Of a stretch of 64,000 nucleotides of DNA, positions 1-10,789 are shown piece after piece (positions within the stretch are counted from its first letter, which is position 1; each line of letters begins with the position of its first letter). Source of the DNA: Arion vulgaris (taxonomy: Eukaryota > Mollusca > Gastropoda > Stylommatophora > Arionidae). Location of the stretch: assembly GCA_020796225.1 (NCBI GenBank), contig CM036758.1, positions 74,748,866-74,812,865 of the forward strand, read 5' to 3'. The notes beneath the pieces are model-generated. The model was given only the letters and a program-made list of their open reading frames with translations, did no database searches and was not told the origin of the DNA. Position numbers and translations under genes: made by a program.

Positions 1-715
1 TAGCCTTTGATTGTCCCCAATCTAACTACAAGGCAGTAGTAGTTCGCTACGAGCGGAAACGCGCACTGGATTCAAGTCTCTGCTGGGCTTTCCAGTTTTT
101 CTGCAACTTTGGATGGTCTGCTCACTCCTACGCCTGCCACGATCCCTTACTATCTGCGCTGTGCACGTCTACCTACCGGTGGGCCCACACGTGCATCGTC
201 CGCATGCGTGCTCGCTTTGTCCTCGTGCCTGCCCCACCATTTCCATCAGTATCACCGTGCTCACATTTACCAGCCTCTAGGCTGTCCGGACACTGGACTC
301 AACTCGGGCACCCAACTCATCGCTCCGCGTTTCGCCCTATGTTGGCAAACGTGCAACTCATCTCTGGCCTAAGTTTTCTCCACGCGGGCCCATGTCTCTT
401 CTCTCGATGCACCCTTCATCGCTTTATGGTTCTTCCTTCAGCTTTTCCTATCGGTCGGGAGAGACGTGCATTAATAGTCACTCTGAGATTCCGCTCGTCT
501 GTGTTGCGAGCGGATCTCATCCAATGTGACTACGTCTGCATCCCTACCCACGCCAGAATAGCTCTCCTCGATCCATATCCTCTTAACCAGACAGAAACTA
601 ATGTATGTTACCAGGGTCACCACGTGGAGATGGGGTAGGATCTTGATTAGTGCCAGTTCACTAATCCTGGTGAGGCGTTGTCCCTATGCGCATTTGACCC
701 CAGACACATATCGGT
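1..715 (-). mobile_element. Long tRNA-headed retroposon (family R-A), copy 1, 5'-truncated
   Basis: GC-rich dispersed repeat. It matches 39615-41665 (same orientation) and 18940-19700 (opposite). The shared landmarks are the fattggggacaatc-type end near base 10-25 and the block around 600-690, which holds an inverted 'actaatc' motif. The third copy carries a tRNA-like head read on the minus strand, so element sense is taken as minus. The overlapping open frames have no recognisable domain and are not called as genes. This copy lacks the 35-bp unit seen in the other two. Confidence 0.6.
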
Positions 716-719
716 CATC

Positions 720-960
720 TGTACCACAGCATACTTCTTCTGTGTTCTCACTAGATTGGGATTTCAGATTCTCTAAAAGGCAGCCGTCTGCCTCAGATTA
801 TCAGCCACGCCATACTGTTTGTATTGGATGCTGGTGTAAGTGGACCACCTCTTTCTTCTCAGGTCTGCATACTGGGGCAGTTCTGTAGGATATGTTCTGT
901 TGTCATACTGCCAAGCCACAGGGGCACAGGTCGTTGGAGCTTATTTTAAATTTAGTGTAC
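720..960 (-). mobile_element. LINE 3' tail (RNase H-type C-terminus), decayed
   Basis: On the minus strand, two frames give a Cys-rich NDLCPCG motif, then TTEHILQNCP, then LRRKRW and a DNLRQTAAF block. This order is the usual C-terminal tail after the RNase H domain in LINEs of the I/Jockey type. Stops and a frame change show it is dead. A shorter relative lies at 58965-59050. Confidence 0.6.
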
Positions 961-1049
961 AGGTTTACCACAGTATACAAGAACTATAGTAAAGAGCTAT
1001 TTTATTAAAATACCCTACAACATATGTTAACACACGCCCAATGTACCGA

Positions 1050-1430
1050 AGAAGTAGCGATTTGAAAATAACATCTCCAAGTAGCTCCGCCATTGCCAAT
1101 CCCAATCCTGGACGTGAAAGGGGGATGGCATTATGCCATGGCAGCTAACTTTAAGACAACAAATGCAGTGGTTTGGACATTTAATGAGAATAAAATTCAA
1201 CCAACCACCAATAACAGCATACAATAAAAAGAGATCGGGTACTAGAGCTAGAGGAAGACCAAGAAAAAATGGATAGACAATATCAAGACCACACTACATA
1301 AACACGGATACAACACAACAAGGGCGATTCATCTAGCCCAAGAACGCAAATTAAAGCTCCCACCCCTACGCTTAACGGCAAGAGTGGACAGTCAACTACA
1401 TTTTCCACCTGGGAATAGACAATAGCTAAC
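1050..1430 (+). mobile_element. LINE ORF C-terminal fragment
   Basis: Plus-strand frames give RQQMQWFGHLMR, then RARGRPR, and after a 1-base frame change KKWIDNIKTTL through to a stop near 1424. A 'W-F-G-H-L' block followed by 'GRPRKKW' is the usual end of RTE/CR1-like reverse transcriptase ORFs. The same family occurs on the minus strand at 45215-45605. Confidence 0.65.
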
Positions 1431-1889
1431 TTTAACTGTAATGTAAATTATAAAAAAAAAAACAACAATAATACAACAATGTCTATATTTCCTGTGTTTT
1501 TCGTGACTATTGCAAATATCAACATTCGTTCCCATGTATGAGCTGGGATGATACGCCTTTGAACGAGACTTGACATCAAATGTAATTTTGGTGCATTTAC
1601 TGTAAAAACTAAAATTATGTATCAGACTCGATAAATATGCCGCCAACATCAAAGGAAACCGTTATATTACAAAATCCAGGTTTCCTATAGCAATTTCTTC
1701 CATCAGACATTTGCGTCGGTATTACTCTAAGATTGGGTGCAAAGTTTCGCTACTGTGGAATAGATGGTTTTGCTACAATTCGCATTGAACTGTGGGCATG
1801 AGTTGTTGAACGGACTATAACAGACAGTGCACCTCAAAGAGCAGTATTACTCTGATACAGTAGATACAAAACAAAAGGCATGCTTATCA

Positions 1890-2055
1890 GATTTGGTTGA
1901 TACGATGCAAAAGGTCGCCCACGCAAAAGATGGACCACTGAAATAACAGAGACAGTGACAAACACAATGTGCGAATCGCACACAAGAACTCGTTCTAGAA
2001 ATCTCTTATGCTGAAGCTGTGAGGCAAAACTGGATTAGAGAGAAGAAGAAGCTAC
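1890..2055 (+). mobile_element. LINE 3' end fragment
   Basis: A short plus-strand frame reads KGRPRKRWTTEI and, after decay, EAVRQNWIREKKK ending in (AAG)n. This resembles the LINE C-terminal GRPRKRW motif and tail. It is too short to assign to a family. Confidence 0.45.
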
Positions 2056-2073
2056 GAGTTCTATAACTTATTT

Positions 2074-2562
2074 TATATATTCTCTCTTTGTTACATTCTC
2101 TCTTTGTTACATTCTTTGTTACATTCTCTCTTTGTTACATTCTCTCTTTGTTACATTCTCTCTTTGTTACATTCTCTCTTTGTTACATTCTCTCTTTGTT
2201 ACATTCTCTCTTTGTTACATTCTCTCTTTGTTACATTCTCTATTTGTTACATTCTTTGTTACATCTCTCTTTGTTACATTCTCTCTTTGTTACATTCTTT
2301 GTTACATTCTCTCTTTGTTATATTCTCTCTTTGTTACATTCTCTCTTTGTTACATTCTTTGTTACATTCTCTCTTTGTTACAATCTCTCTTTGTTACATT
2401 CTCTCTTTGTTATATTCTCTCTTTGTTACATTCTTTGTTACATTCTCTCTTTGTTACATTCTTTGTTACATTCTCTCTTTGTTACATTCTCTTTTGTTAG
2501 CATTCTCTCTTTGTTATATTCTCTCTTGTTATATTCTCTCTTTGTTATATTCTCTCTTTTCC
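2074..2562. repeat. Minisatellite, 16-bp unit (ctctttgttacattct)
   Basis: About 30 head-to-tail copies of a 16-bp unit, interspersed with 12-bp short units that lack one 'ctct'. Pyrimidine-rich on the plus strand. The long frames across it, rich in SLLHSLFVTF, are repeat artefacts. Confidence 0.95.
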
Positions 2563-2599
2563 AGCTGTCGGGGAATTGGAAATTCCGTTGATGTGAGCT

Positions 2600-3220
2600 G
2601 ACTGTTACATATATTTAATAGAACATTGTAAGCTTTACTGAAATTTTACACATTTCTCCGTGGTCCGTGGTTATTTATTGATAAAAAGTGTTTATAATAC
2701 TGATACCTTAGCGCACAATTTCATTTATAATCTAATATAACCTTGTTTTCGTAATTTGGGTTGATTTTACAAGAATTCGTCTGTATCTAACTATACTGGA
2801 ACGCATGAATCAAGTGACAAGAGTGGTCTGATTTCCGAAATGCCCACGTGAACAGAACAGTCTTAAGCCTACAGTGTGCTGTAAGCATTACTACAGTGTA
2901 GGACTGACGGCAGGAAAATATACATGTTGAAGTGTAGGTAGATGGAGAGACACATGAACAACTAAAAGATGGACGGAATTCATTTGTTTTGTTACTTTGT
3001 CAACTATAAGCATAATATATAACGTTTTCCCCAACATGAGAAAGTAAGTGTTTAGATATTATTTTGTGGAAGCCAGCTGGAATTTGATACCGTATATGTA
3101 CCTAAGCATACATGAGTCTAGGACAGCGCTGCCCAACGCGGCAATAACTCCTTTGCATTGGCTTAGTCATTATGTAGCTTCCTCCTGACAAGAACATCTT
3201 TGTAGCCTGTTAGAAGTAGG
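2600..3220. other. No feature recognised
   Basis: AT-rich sequence with no convincing coding frame, RNA gene or repeat that I can place. A 'cagcgctgcccaa' start at 3125 vaguely resembles hAT element ends, but no partner end was found. Confidence 0.5.
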
Positions 3221-3221
3221 T

Positions 3222-3640
3222 TGATTGAGTGATAAGACATCATCATTGCACTTCGGAGAGTAGCCATATGTACTCCGATCTCCTTCTTACACAGGCATAT
3301 CTCAGCTGCAGTGAACGAACTCCGTTGCACCGGCTTAGGTTCTCGATGTAATTTTAAAGATAAGATATTTTTGTAGGAATTTTATTTTTAATCTTTTCTT
3401 ATGAATTTTGCCCAGACATCTTTCCAGCCTGCTCTTCTTGAGTTTGAAATACCAAGGGTTTTTTACGTGCTCAAAATAAACACGGGACCTATGTTTTATC
3501 ATTATTTTCCTATAGGACTAGAAACACGATTACACCTACACTGAGATCAGGATCTCTAACAAAATTATCCTGATGGCTCCACGAGGAACGAACCGAGTAC
3601 ATCTGGCAAGAAGGCGACACCTAACCTCTGTATAACATCG
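3222..3640 (-). mobile_element. SINE family B, nearly full length
   Basis: Reverse-orientation copy of the SINE seen best at 43650-44100. Landmarks are 'cttacacagg', 'gtaggaattttattttt', 'acgtgctcaaaa' and 'gatggctccacgagg'. The left end is the degenerate ttgattgagtga tail. Confidence 0.75.
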
Positions 3641-3839
3641 TCTAAGTCAAAATGTTGATTTTATTTCTGACGAGAACGTGCCTACGTTTGGAATAAATTT
3701 GATTCTTTATTTTATTCTGTTAGGAAATTAAGTGTTCCATGTGATTGAAGCTGTTCTTTCAAATGTTGTATGTTCTGGTTTAACACAATACTGATGTTTT
3801 CTTAAAACAAAAATAGATTCCGTCTTATTATTGTCAAAG

Positions 3840-3962
3840 GTAGTTTGGCCGAATGTCTGACCGAATGTCTGGCCGAATGTCTGGCCGAATGTCTGAGCTG
3901 AATGTCTGGGCCGAATGTCTGGCTGAATGCCTGGCGAATGTCTGGCCGAATGTCTGGCCAAA
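3840..3962. repeat. 12-bp tandem repeat (gccgaatgtctg)
   Basis: About 10 copies of a 12-bp unit with point changes and one or two length variants. Because 12 is a multiple of 3 it yields a Gln/Thr/Phe-rich repeat frame on the minus strand, which is not a gene. Confidence 0.9.
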
Positions 3963-4107
3963 TAGATTGAGCGAGCTCCCTATACTACAGTAATCACCAA
4001 TATCAAAGTGTATCATCTTACCCAGATAATATTTTCTCAGAACTTGAAACAAATGAAATAATACTACAACAAAACAATTGCAGTAACAATACCACTGACT
4101 TTGTAAT

Positions 4108-4240
4108 TTTGCTTTGTTTACAGTATACTCAAGCCAACCCATGTTTACAGTATACTCAAGCCAACCCATGTTTACAGTATACTCAAGCCAACCAATATTT
4201 ACAGTATACTCAAGTCAACCAATGTTTACATTGCAGGCAG
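4108..4240. repeat. 27-bp tandem repeat, about 4.5 copies
   Basis: The unit starts 'tttacagtatactcaag' and recurs every 27 bp. The open frame over it reflects unit length divisible by 3. Confidence 0.9.
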
Positions 4241-4324
4241 ATGTTAACTTATTTTACTGTTACCATTGGGAGACCCAGTTTCAATCCACGGTAAAGCCAA
4301 TGAGTTTTTATCTGTCAGGGCATA

Positions 4325-4435
4325 AAGAAAACGTTATTACCTGAACAGTTTTGTGCGACTGCACTAACCATGCTGCCATTAAATTCCAGACGCTCATGTC
4401 CTCATGTCCTACACCGCCCTAGAAGCGGTATTACA
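4325..4435. repeat. Dispersed repeat, related to 60735-60870
   Basis: Shares 'gccattaaatt' and 'agaagcggta.tacagg' landmarks, in the same order and spacing, with 60735-60870. It directly abuts the 12-bp array at 4436. Confidence 0.5.
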
Positions 4436-4510
4436 GGGAAGTAATGAGGGAAGTAATGAGGGAAGTAATGAGGGAAGTAATGAGGGAAGTAATGAGGGAA
4501 GTAATGACAG
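4436..4510. repeat. 12-bp tandem repeat (gggaagtaatga), 6 copies
   Basis: Six almost perfect copies. The relative at 60735-60870 ends in a single 'ggtagtaacgac', which looks like one ancestral unit. Confidence 0.9.
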
Positions 4511-4559
4511 TTTATATATGGTATGATATTATCGAAATTCTAGTACCACTAAAATGAGA

Positions 4560-4795
4560 AACTTTGAAGAATTTGGGACATATAAAGAGACATGAACGAG
4601 TTGTATAAGATTATCATTGAAGGAGGTACCCCGACAAAGAGAAGAGGAAGACCACGGAGAAGTTGGATTCAGGATGTAAGTGATAGTTTGCCATGACGGC
4701 TGCAGATACGAACATCTCTAGTCACGGCAACTCAGAAGTATTAGTTTGAAGAATAAATGATATAACACAAACAAGAAACAAAAGTAAAATATCTA
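4560..4795 (+). mobile_element. LINE 3' end (GRPRRSW family), decayed
   Basis: Contains a GHIKRHERV-like frame, then 'accccgacaaagagaagaggaagaccacgg' partly preserved, encoding KRRGRPRRSWIQDV, then decayed sequence. It belongs to the family at 9690, 14806, 50755 and 56405. Confidence 0.65.
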
Positions 4796-4799
4796 AAAT

Positions 4800-4995
4800 T
4801 CGAAGATTGTTAGATGACAAGTTCTGCTCATGATAAGCTATTTGATGAGGACGCTTATCGAAAGGACTGTTAGGGTGGCGGAGTTCTGCTCATGACAAGC
4901 TATTTGATGAGGACGCTTATCGCAAGGATTGTTAGGGTGGCGGAGTTCTGCTTATGATAAGCTATTTGATGAGGACGCTTATCGAAATGTGTAGA
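4800..4995. repeat. 62-bp tandem repeat, 3 copies, derived from a LINE 3' end
   Basis: Each unit contains 'agttctgctcatgataagc' and 'tatttgatgaggacgc', which is the stop region and (GAT)n tail of the adjacent LINE family (compare 51065-51105). The array is therefore an amplified retrotransposon end. Confidence 0.85.
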
Positions 4996-5089
4996 GTTCG
5001 TTTTTCGAATTGGACACACATGAGTTGTGGGTTCATGTTTTCGCAACCTACGTTAAACAAGTGAGAAAAGGAAGTGGTCATCATACCTC

Positions 5090-5305
5090 CTACATCAGTG
5101 AAGATTCACTGTTTGGCGTAGATCACAAAACCCAAATATACGGCACACCGGATCGTTCTAGGGCTAGCTACCCTAGTAAATAAACAGCTGGCTGAAATCC
5201 GGTGGGCCGGCCTAGTCAACATGTGTACATAATCGCACAGCACATAAAGAATGATAAAATTGGCCATAAGGAACGAACGAGAGAAGAAGAAGAAGAATAC
5301 CTCCT
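5090..5305 (+). mobile_element. SINE family D with (AAG)n tail
   Basis: Begins near 'tttggcgtagatcac' and ends 'aaattggccataagg.aacgaacgagagaagaagaag'. Partial relatives lie at 20215-20460 and 43440-43545. The (AAG)n tail resembles that of SINE family E. Confidence 0.55.
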
Positions 5306-5369
5306 ACAGACTCGGATATAGAAATGCTAAGTAAAAAACCACTTCGTATCGTGAGATCTGTAATGGTTA

Positions 5370-5434
5370 TGGAATATGTCCATATATATATATTTATATA
5401 TTTATATATATATATTTATATATGTATATGTATG

Positions 5435-5482
<48 letters not shown>
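5370..5482. repeat. (TA)n microsatellite with interruptions
   Basis: Alternating TA with tatttata and tatg interruptions at the left, and pure (TA)n at 5440-5480. Confidence 0.95.
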
Positions 5483-5499
5483 CAACAACTTCACTCTCA

Positions 5500-6055
5500 A
5501 GAAGTAGTAGAGACAGAAGGAGAGAAGGAATGATTGCGTGCATAGTGGAATTTTAAAACATACATGACATTGTACTTACCTCTAACCAAATTCAGACGAT
5601 ATTCCGTGGTTTCCATATTCCTCCTCAGCCCCTGTCACTTTTTCCAAATACAACCTTCCGTTAAGTGTTGCATCCTTCCAATCTTATCCCTGGGAAGACG
5701 ATAGTTTTTCTTTTTCCCTCTTAGATAATCCAATCGATGAACGAAAGCAGAGGTCGAAATATGCGTACATGTTCGAAATTACTTTCTATCATTCCTCCTG
5801 GTAACGTGTTTTCCTTGTCTTTGACATTACAAACAAGAATCCTGAAAGCTGAGTACACTCACCTCTAATGTCATCTTTTTTTTTTACGTTACATATTTCG
5901 TTTCCCACATGAAGAAAAGTCTGTTGGTGATTTTTAAGAAATCAGTGTAGGTCATTCGGGGCGGGAAAAAGTGAAGGGAAATAATTCAGCTGCGCCTAAA
6001 TATAATATATAAGAGGAGATAATAAGAGAAAATGCTGATGTTATTTCTAATTGTT
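5500..6055. other. No feature recognised
   Basis: Mixed-composition sequence with scattered stops in all frames. I see no repeat match within the window. Confidence 0.5.
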
Positions 6056-6192
6056 ACGTATTATATTATATTTATATTATATTATATTATATTATATTAT
6101 ATTATATTATATTATATTATATTATATTATATTATATTATATTATATTATATTATATTATATTATATTATATTATATTATATTATATTATAC
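6056..6192. repeat. (ATTAT)n pentanucleotide microsatellite
   Basis: About 27 near-perfect copies of a 5-bp unit. Confidence 0.97.
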
Positions 6193-6244
6193 TACATTCA
6201 TGGTGAATCAATACAAGAAGAATTACTGAATCCATTAAGATAAT

Positions 6245-6700
6245 TCAATAGAAATTGAGCCTAAGTATCCACTCTTTTCTATATTTCTTTGTCCTTCTCT
6301 CCTTTTTGCCGTTAGGCGTAGTAGGTTTAACTGATGATCGGCTAGTGCACGCTCGGTCGCTTGATATGGTGTGGTATTGTGAGTTTTAAGATGTTTATAA
6401 CTCCATCACTCATCTTTTCTTTGGTCTGCCCCTTCTTTTTGATGACTCTATTGTCAGGTTGTACGCTCTTGCAACTGGTTTATTCGGGTTCATTCTCAAC
6501 AAGTGGCCAAACCATTTGAGTCTCTATTTTAAAAAAAATCTAATAGCAAGTGCTGTTCCGACTGCTCTTCTAATTTCTCATTTCTTATATGGTCTCTTCT
6601 TGTTTTATTTATTGCTTTCCTCAAACATCTCATTTCGCATGTGGTAATTTTCCTTTCTTGTTCTTTTGTCAGTGCCATAAGTATGCACTAAGGACGTACA
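6245..6700 (-). mobile_element. LINE ORF C-terminal fragment, decayed
   Basis: The minus strand retains the NHLGHLLRM-like 'caaaccatttgag' (W-F-G-H-L) block, a 'GRPKK' block near 6425-6445 and an 'RRLTAKRR' block near 6310. This is the same order as at 1050-1430, with many frame breaks. Confidence 0.5.
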
Positions 6701-6721
6701 AATAAGAGCCTGGTTCTTTAA

Positions 6722-6920
6722 CCCTTTACTGCTCGCCTGCCCAGCGTGTTCGTAGCGCGTAGGACGACGGGTGACAAGCCTGTGAGTGCGGTTTAATTCC
6801 GCAGCTGGCAGAAAAGCCACAGGTTCTCCAGATTTACGGTGTTCGTGGCACCGAGCTGAAGGGTTACGAGGTCCATGGCACTGAGCCGTAGAGCTGAAAA
6901 GCGCAAGTGCTTCTGGATCG
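6722..6920 (+). mobile_element. SINE family A (tRNA-derived)
   Basis: Carries a pol III A-box-like 'tagcgcgtaggacg' and a B-box-like 'ggtttaattcc', spaced as in tRNA genes. The body has 'agaaaagccacagg' and 'ttacggtgttcgtggcacc' and ends 'agtgcttctggatcg'. Other copies: 29518, 29920 (reverse), 38710, 44210 (fragment), 45048 and 51108. Confidence 0.8.
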
Positions 6921-6939
6921 AAAGAAAAAAAAAGGAACA

Positions 6940-7525
6940 AAATAACCCTTTCACTCCGTAATTAGCTTTACCTTCGGACACACTTCGTAATGTACACTTA
7001 ATTAGCTTTGTACATCTATTCGGACATACTTCGTAATGTACACTTAATTAGCTTTACCTTCGGACATACTTCGTAATGTACACTAATTAGCTTTACCTTC
7101 GTATACTTCGTAATGTACACTAATTAGCTTTACCTTGGACATACTTCAATGTACATTAATTAGCTTTACCTTCGGATATACTTCGTAATGTACACTTAAT
7201 TAGCTTTACCTTCGGATATACTTCGTAATGTACACTTAATTAGCTTTACCTTCGGAAACTTCGTAATGTACACTCAATTAGCTTTACCTTCGGATATACT
7301 TCGTAATGTACACTTAATTAGCTTTACCTTCGGATATACTTCGTAATGTACACTTAATTAGCTTTACCTTCGGATATACTTCGTAATGTACACTTAATTA
7401 GCTTTACCTTCGGATATACTTCGTAATGTACACTTAATTAGCTTTACCTTCGGATATACTTCGTAATGTACACTTAATTAGCTTTACCTTGGATATAATT
7501 CTAATGTACACTTAATTAGCCAATG
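6940..7525. repeat. 40-bp minisatellite, about 14 copies
   Basis: The unit runs from 'acttcgtaatgtacactta' to 'attagctttaccttcgga'. Several units carry small deletions. The flanks on both sides (6940-6960 and 7510-7555) align to 15913-16023, which contains one diverged unit, so the array expanded from a single-copy dispersed element. Confidence 0.93.
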
Positions 7526-7529
7526 TACT

Positions 7530-8320
7530 AGTTTTGCGTCATCTATGCATATATAAGTCAAAGATAAAATGAAATTGTATGTCTGTCCCAATTGTTTGGA
7601 GATATCTGGACATCTTACGGGCTTGAAATTTGACCAGAAGGTGGCTTTCATGGATACGAAGAGGGAAAAATTATAAATCTTGACTTTTCTTTACGTTTCT
7701 ATAACCATATTCTAACTTAGCGCATATGGTCATTCTCTATAGAAATCGCCGAAAATGTATATCCATATTTTCACGACATTTCCAGTCACGTGACGCGCAA
7801 AGCGAACATGTTGTTATTGTCCGTGACGTCTTGCACATCATACAAATACCAACATATTTATTGGTATTTCAACAAGTCAGTTCTGTAGATGAATGCATAA
7901 GATGTTCGACTGCTATCCTGAAGACATGTTCAATCTCACGCTCGGCCAATTATTTCTTAAACACATCGATAAGTTAATGATTTGAATAAAAGAAATTTGC
8001 CAATTGTGATTTTTCAACATTGTTATTTGTCAACATTCACGGGAATTCTGTTTATCAGGTTTTACTGGCCGATGCATGGAGAGAAAACGTATTGTTTTGA
8101 ATTTGGAAGAAGCCGATTTTGAAGCAACGTGGCATGTTTCTTTAAGGACTTTACAAATAGATTTAAACTAAATTCCCCGTGCGAAGAACGGGTAAATACG
8201 ACGAGCCAGTATATCCGCTCAGAAGAGCGAACGGGTTAAACTTGTTAAAAGTGTCAGCTGCGTTGTACGTACACATTAGCTTCGGCGACGATTTCGGATT
8301 CTCCATCTCAGAACGCCAGA
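7530..8320. other. No gene recognised
   Basis: AT-rich. The open frame at 7726-7977 shows no family features and is treated as chance. I see no repeat match except the array flank at its left edge. Confidence 0.5.
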
Positions 8321-8321
8321 G

Positions 8322-8358
8322 ATCGCTTCTTGGTCTTTTGGCTAAGATCAAAGTGTAG
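8322..8358 (+). pseudogene. U2 snRNA 5'-end fragment (pseudogene)
   Basis: 37 bases match the conserved 5' end of metazoan U2 snRNA, from the initial ATCGCTTCT through GGCTAAGATCAA to GTGTAG. I count two differences, C to T at U2 positions 10 and 13. The match stops just inside the branch-point-pairing GUAGUA element, so this cannot be a functional U2 gene. Upstream sequence shows no obvious promoter. It is probably a retroposed or chimeric snRNA fragment. Confidence 0.8.
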
Positions 8359-8599
8359 CGCCCACTTAATTGCGGCCAAAGGTTGGGAGCCTTCATTAAA
8401 CGCCAAAATGGCACAATAAAACCCACGTAAACAAACTCCGAGCAACTCTCATTCAAAAGAATGATGACACTAGAAGTTAACACTTTCAATCGTACTTGGT
8501 CAACTCGTTGGGCACTTCCAGTAGGGCCCAATTACAAAAATTGAAATAAAGAGGAACATCTTAGCAACTATATTTAGCTGAGCAGATACAGAAATGAAC

Positions 8600-8722
8600 T
8601 ATTCCGAGAATTAAACACCCTAGGTAAAAATAGACCTCACCGTTCAGAAAGCAATGTCAAACTACTGAACGTATAAGTGGTGCCTAAAAAATCAACGACT
8701 CGTTTACTGTGGTTGATGGCAG
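8600..8722 (+). repeat. Dispersed repeat, inverse copy at 21440-21545
   Basis: Reverse complement of 21440-21545, including 'cgactcgtttactgtggttg' and 'aaaatagacctc'. It may be the 3' part of the tRNA-headed SINE seen at 21545-21665. Confidence 0.6.
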
Positions 8723-8814
8723 TCCTTTGGATATGCCACGATTTTCATTTTTCACAAATTTCAAAGTGCTTTTTCGACTATCAGATTGAATAAATGGAAA
8801 AGTGACAATAGGTG

Positions 8815-9025
8815 TAGTGTGTTCCAAATGTAGTGTGACAATAGTGTAGTGTGTTCCAAATGTAGACGTGAAAGTAGGTGTGTAGGTTCCAAATGTAGAG
8901 GAACAGTAGTGTGTAGTGTGTTCCAAATGTAGACGTGAACAATAGGTGTGTAGTGTGTTCCAAATGTAGACGTGAACAATAGGTGTGTAGTGTATTCCAA
9001 ATATAAACGTGAACGATAGGTGTGC
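8815..9025. repeat. ~36-bp tandem repeat, about 5-6 copies
   Basis: Units carry 'tagtgtgttccaaatgtag' followed by 'acgtgaacaataggtg'. A diverged extra unit lies at 9180-9225. Confidence 0.9.
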
Positions 9026-9309
9026 AGTTCGTCTTTGTGGTAGAAAGAGAAGATATACTAATCAACTTCTCATGGTATTGATTAGCAAATGGACTTTTGG
9101 ATGGCTGGTGCAGCGGAGGGCACAGCACGCATTGGGAATGCGTAATGTGCATGACGTTGATAACATAACATAATATAATATGTGTGTAGTGTGTTTCAAA
9201 TATAATCGTGAAGAATATTCGTGTATCGTAAAACCATTAGTAAAAGCTTATCCATAATAAGAATTTACTAAATAACACATTTGTTTATTGTTATCATCTT
9301 GTTTACAAA

Positions 9310-9392
9310 CATCACACATGCGCCTATCTACCTGTGTTGTGGATTACACACTGCACATGCGTCTATCTACCTGTGTTGTGGATTAAACACCT
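9310..9392. repeat. ~40-bp direct duplication
   Basis: 'cacatgcg.ctatctacctg' followed by 'tgttgtggatta' occurs twice in tandem. Confidence 0.85.
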
Positions 9393-9689
9393 ATAAAACG
9401 ATTATATGGAAACCGAAATCCAGAAGCTCTCATCATTCCATGCTTGCTGTCTACAGGCAAACAGGTAAACATTCTTCTTCCCCAAGCAAGCGTTATCACG
9501 CAGAATCAATTTGAACCTTCCACTGGATTTCTTTGTCTGCTTACGCACACGTAAGATTAGGTTGTCATTGCACGAGGAAACCACATTGTGAACATAACAA
9601 GGAGAGCTATTAATAAAAAGAGACAGTAACTTTCTATCCTTAAAGCACACAACATGAGTAGTTGTGAATAATGAAAACATGTTCTTTCT

Positions 9690-10110
9690 TTATTGATATT
9701 AACAACGTATAGATGTGAGGCATGGACATTTAATAAAGCAGATGAAAAACATATATGTGCTTTTGAATTTAAGTGTTACATAAGAGTCCTTCGTATATCT
9801 TGGACAGAGAAGAGAACAAATAGATCTATCCAGAAAGAACTCAAAATCAAAAAACTGGCTGATGCTACAAATAAGAAAGAGAAAATTGAGACATTTTGGA
9901 CATATAAAAAGACATGAAGGGCTGGAGAAGATCATCATGGAAGGAGACATACCGGGAAGAGAAGAGAGGAAGACCACGGAGAAGATGGATTCAGGATGTA
10001 ACTGATGGTTTGAACATGACGGCTGCAGAGGCAGGATATATGGCCTATGAGAGAGAGAAATTCAGAAGGACTGTAAGGGTGGCAAAGTTCTGCTCAGGAT
10101 GATGGTTGCT
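9690..10110 (+). mobile_element. LINE RT C-terminal fragment (GRPRRRWIQDV family)
   Basis: Plus-strand frames give CEAWTFNKADEK, RISWTEKR, a TFWTYKKT block, and after a frame change GRPRRRWIQDVTDGLNMTA and KFRRTVRVAKFCSG. This is the conserved end of a reverse-transcriptase ORF. At least one frameshift lies near 9910-9960. Confidence 0.75.
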
Positions 10111-10144
10111 ATTAGAATATTAAATAATTATGATCTTTTAGAAG

Positions 10145-10218
10145 CAATCTGGAACGGACTCTAGGTTACACTCTAGGCTACACTCTAGGCTACACTCTAG
10201 GCTAAACTCTAGGCTACA
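10145..10218. repeat. 12-bp tandem repeat (ctaggctacact), about 6 copies
   Basis: Short near-perfect array immediately 3' of the LINE fragment. Confidence 0.88.
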
Positions 10219-10254
10219 CAATTTTAACTGGTTAATAAGATATATTAATTTATT

Positions 10255-10655
10255 CATAGGGCCACCATCATTGCACTTTGGTGAGTAACCATGTGTTCAC
10301 CGATTTCTTTCTTACACAGGAAGATCTCAGCTGCAGTACACGAACTCCGCAGCACGGGCGATGTCCCCTTTGTAATTTTGTAGGAATTCTATTGTTAATC
10401 TTTTCTAATGAATTTTGCACGGGCAGCGGTTTCCCAGCCTGCACTTATCGATTTTGAACTGCCAAGGGCTCTTTTACGTGCTCAAATTGAACACGGAACC
10501 TACGTTTTATTATCCGTCTCCGATAGGACTAGGAACTCAATCTCACCTACACTGAGATAAGGGATCTCTGTAAAATATCAAGATGGCTACATGAGGGAGC
10601 GAGTCTGGTACCTTTGGCGCAAGAGACGAGTACCTAACCTCTACGTCACAGAGAG
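10255..10655 (-). mobile_element. SINE family B
   Basis: Reverse-orientation copy with 'cttacacaggaagatctcag', 'gtgctcaaattgaacacgg', 'ataggactaggaactc' and 'gatggctacatgagg' in the family order. Confidence 0.8.
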
Positions 10656-10789
10656 CCCTTGGGTAATTAGAGAGAATGAGATTTAAGAAACCCCCTCCCT
10701 CCAGGTGAAGCACAGAATCCAATGAATATGAACAATATGGGGAAGCCTCTAATAACTAGCTCAACTAGTGATGTGTTCATAGTAGCTAA

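Noticed and set aside
7726..7977. Possible unidentified exon
   Set aside because: No splice signals at sensible positions and no family similarity seen.
8163..8531. 122-codon minus frame overlapping the U2 fragment
   Set aside because: No recognisable domain; it overlaps U2-derived sequence on the other strand.
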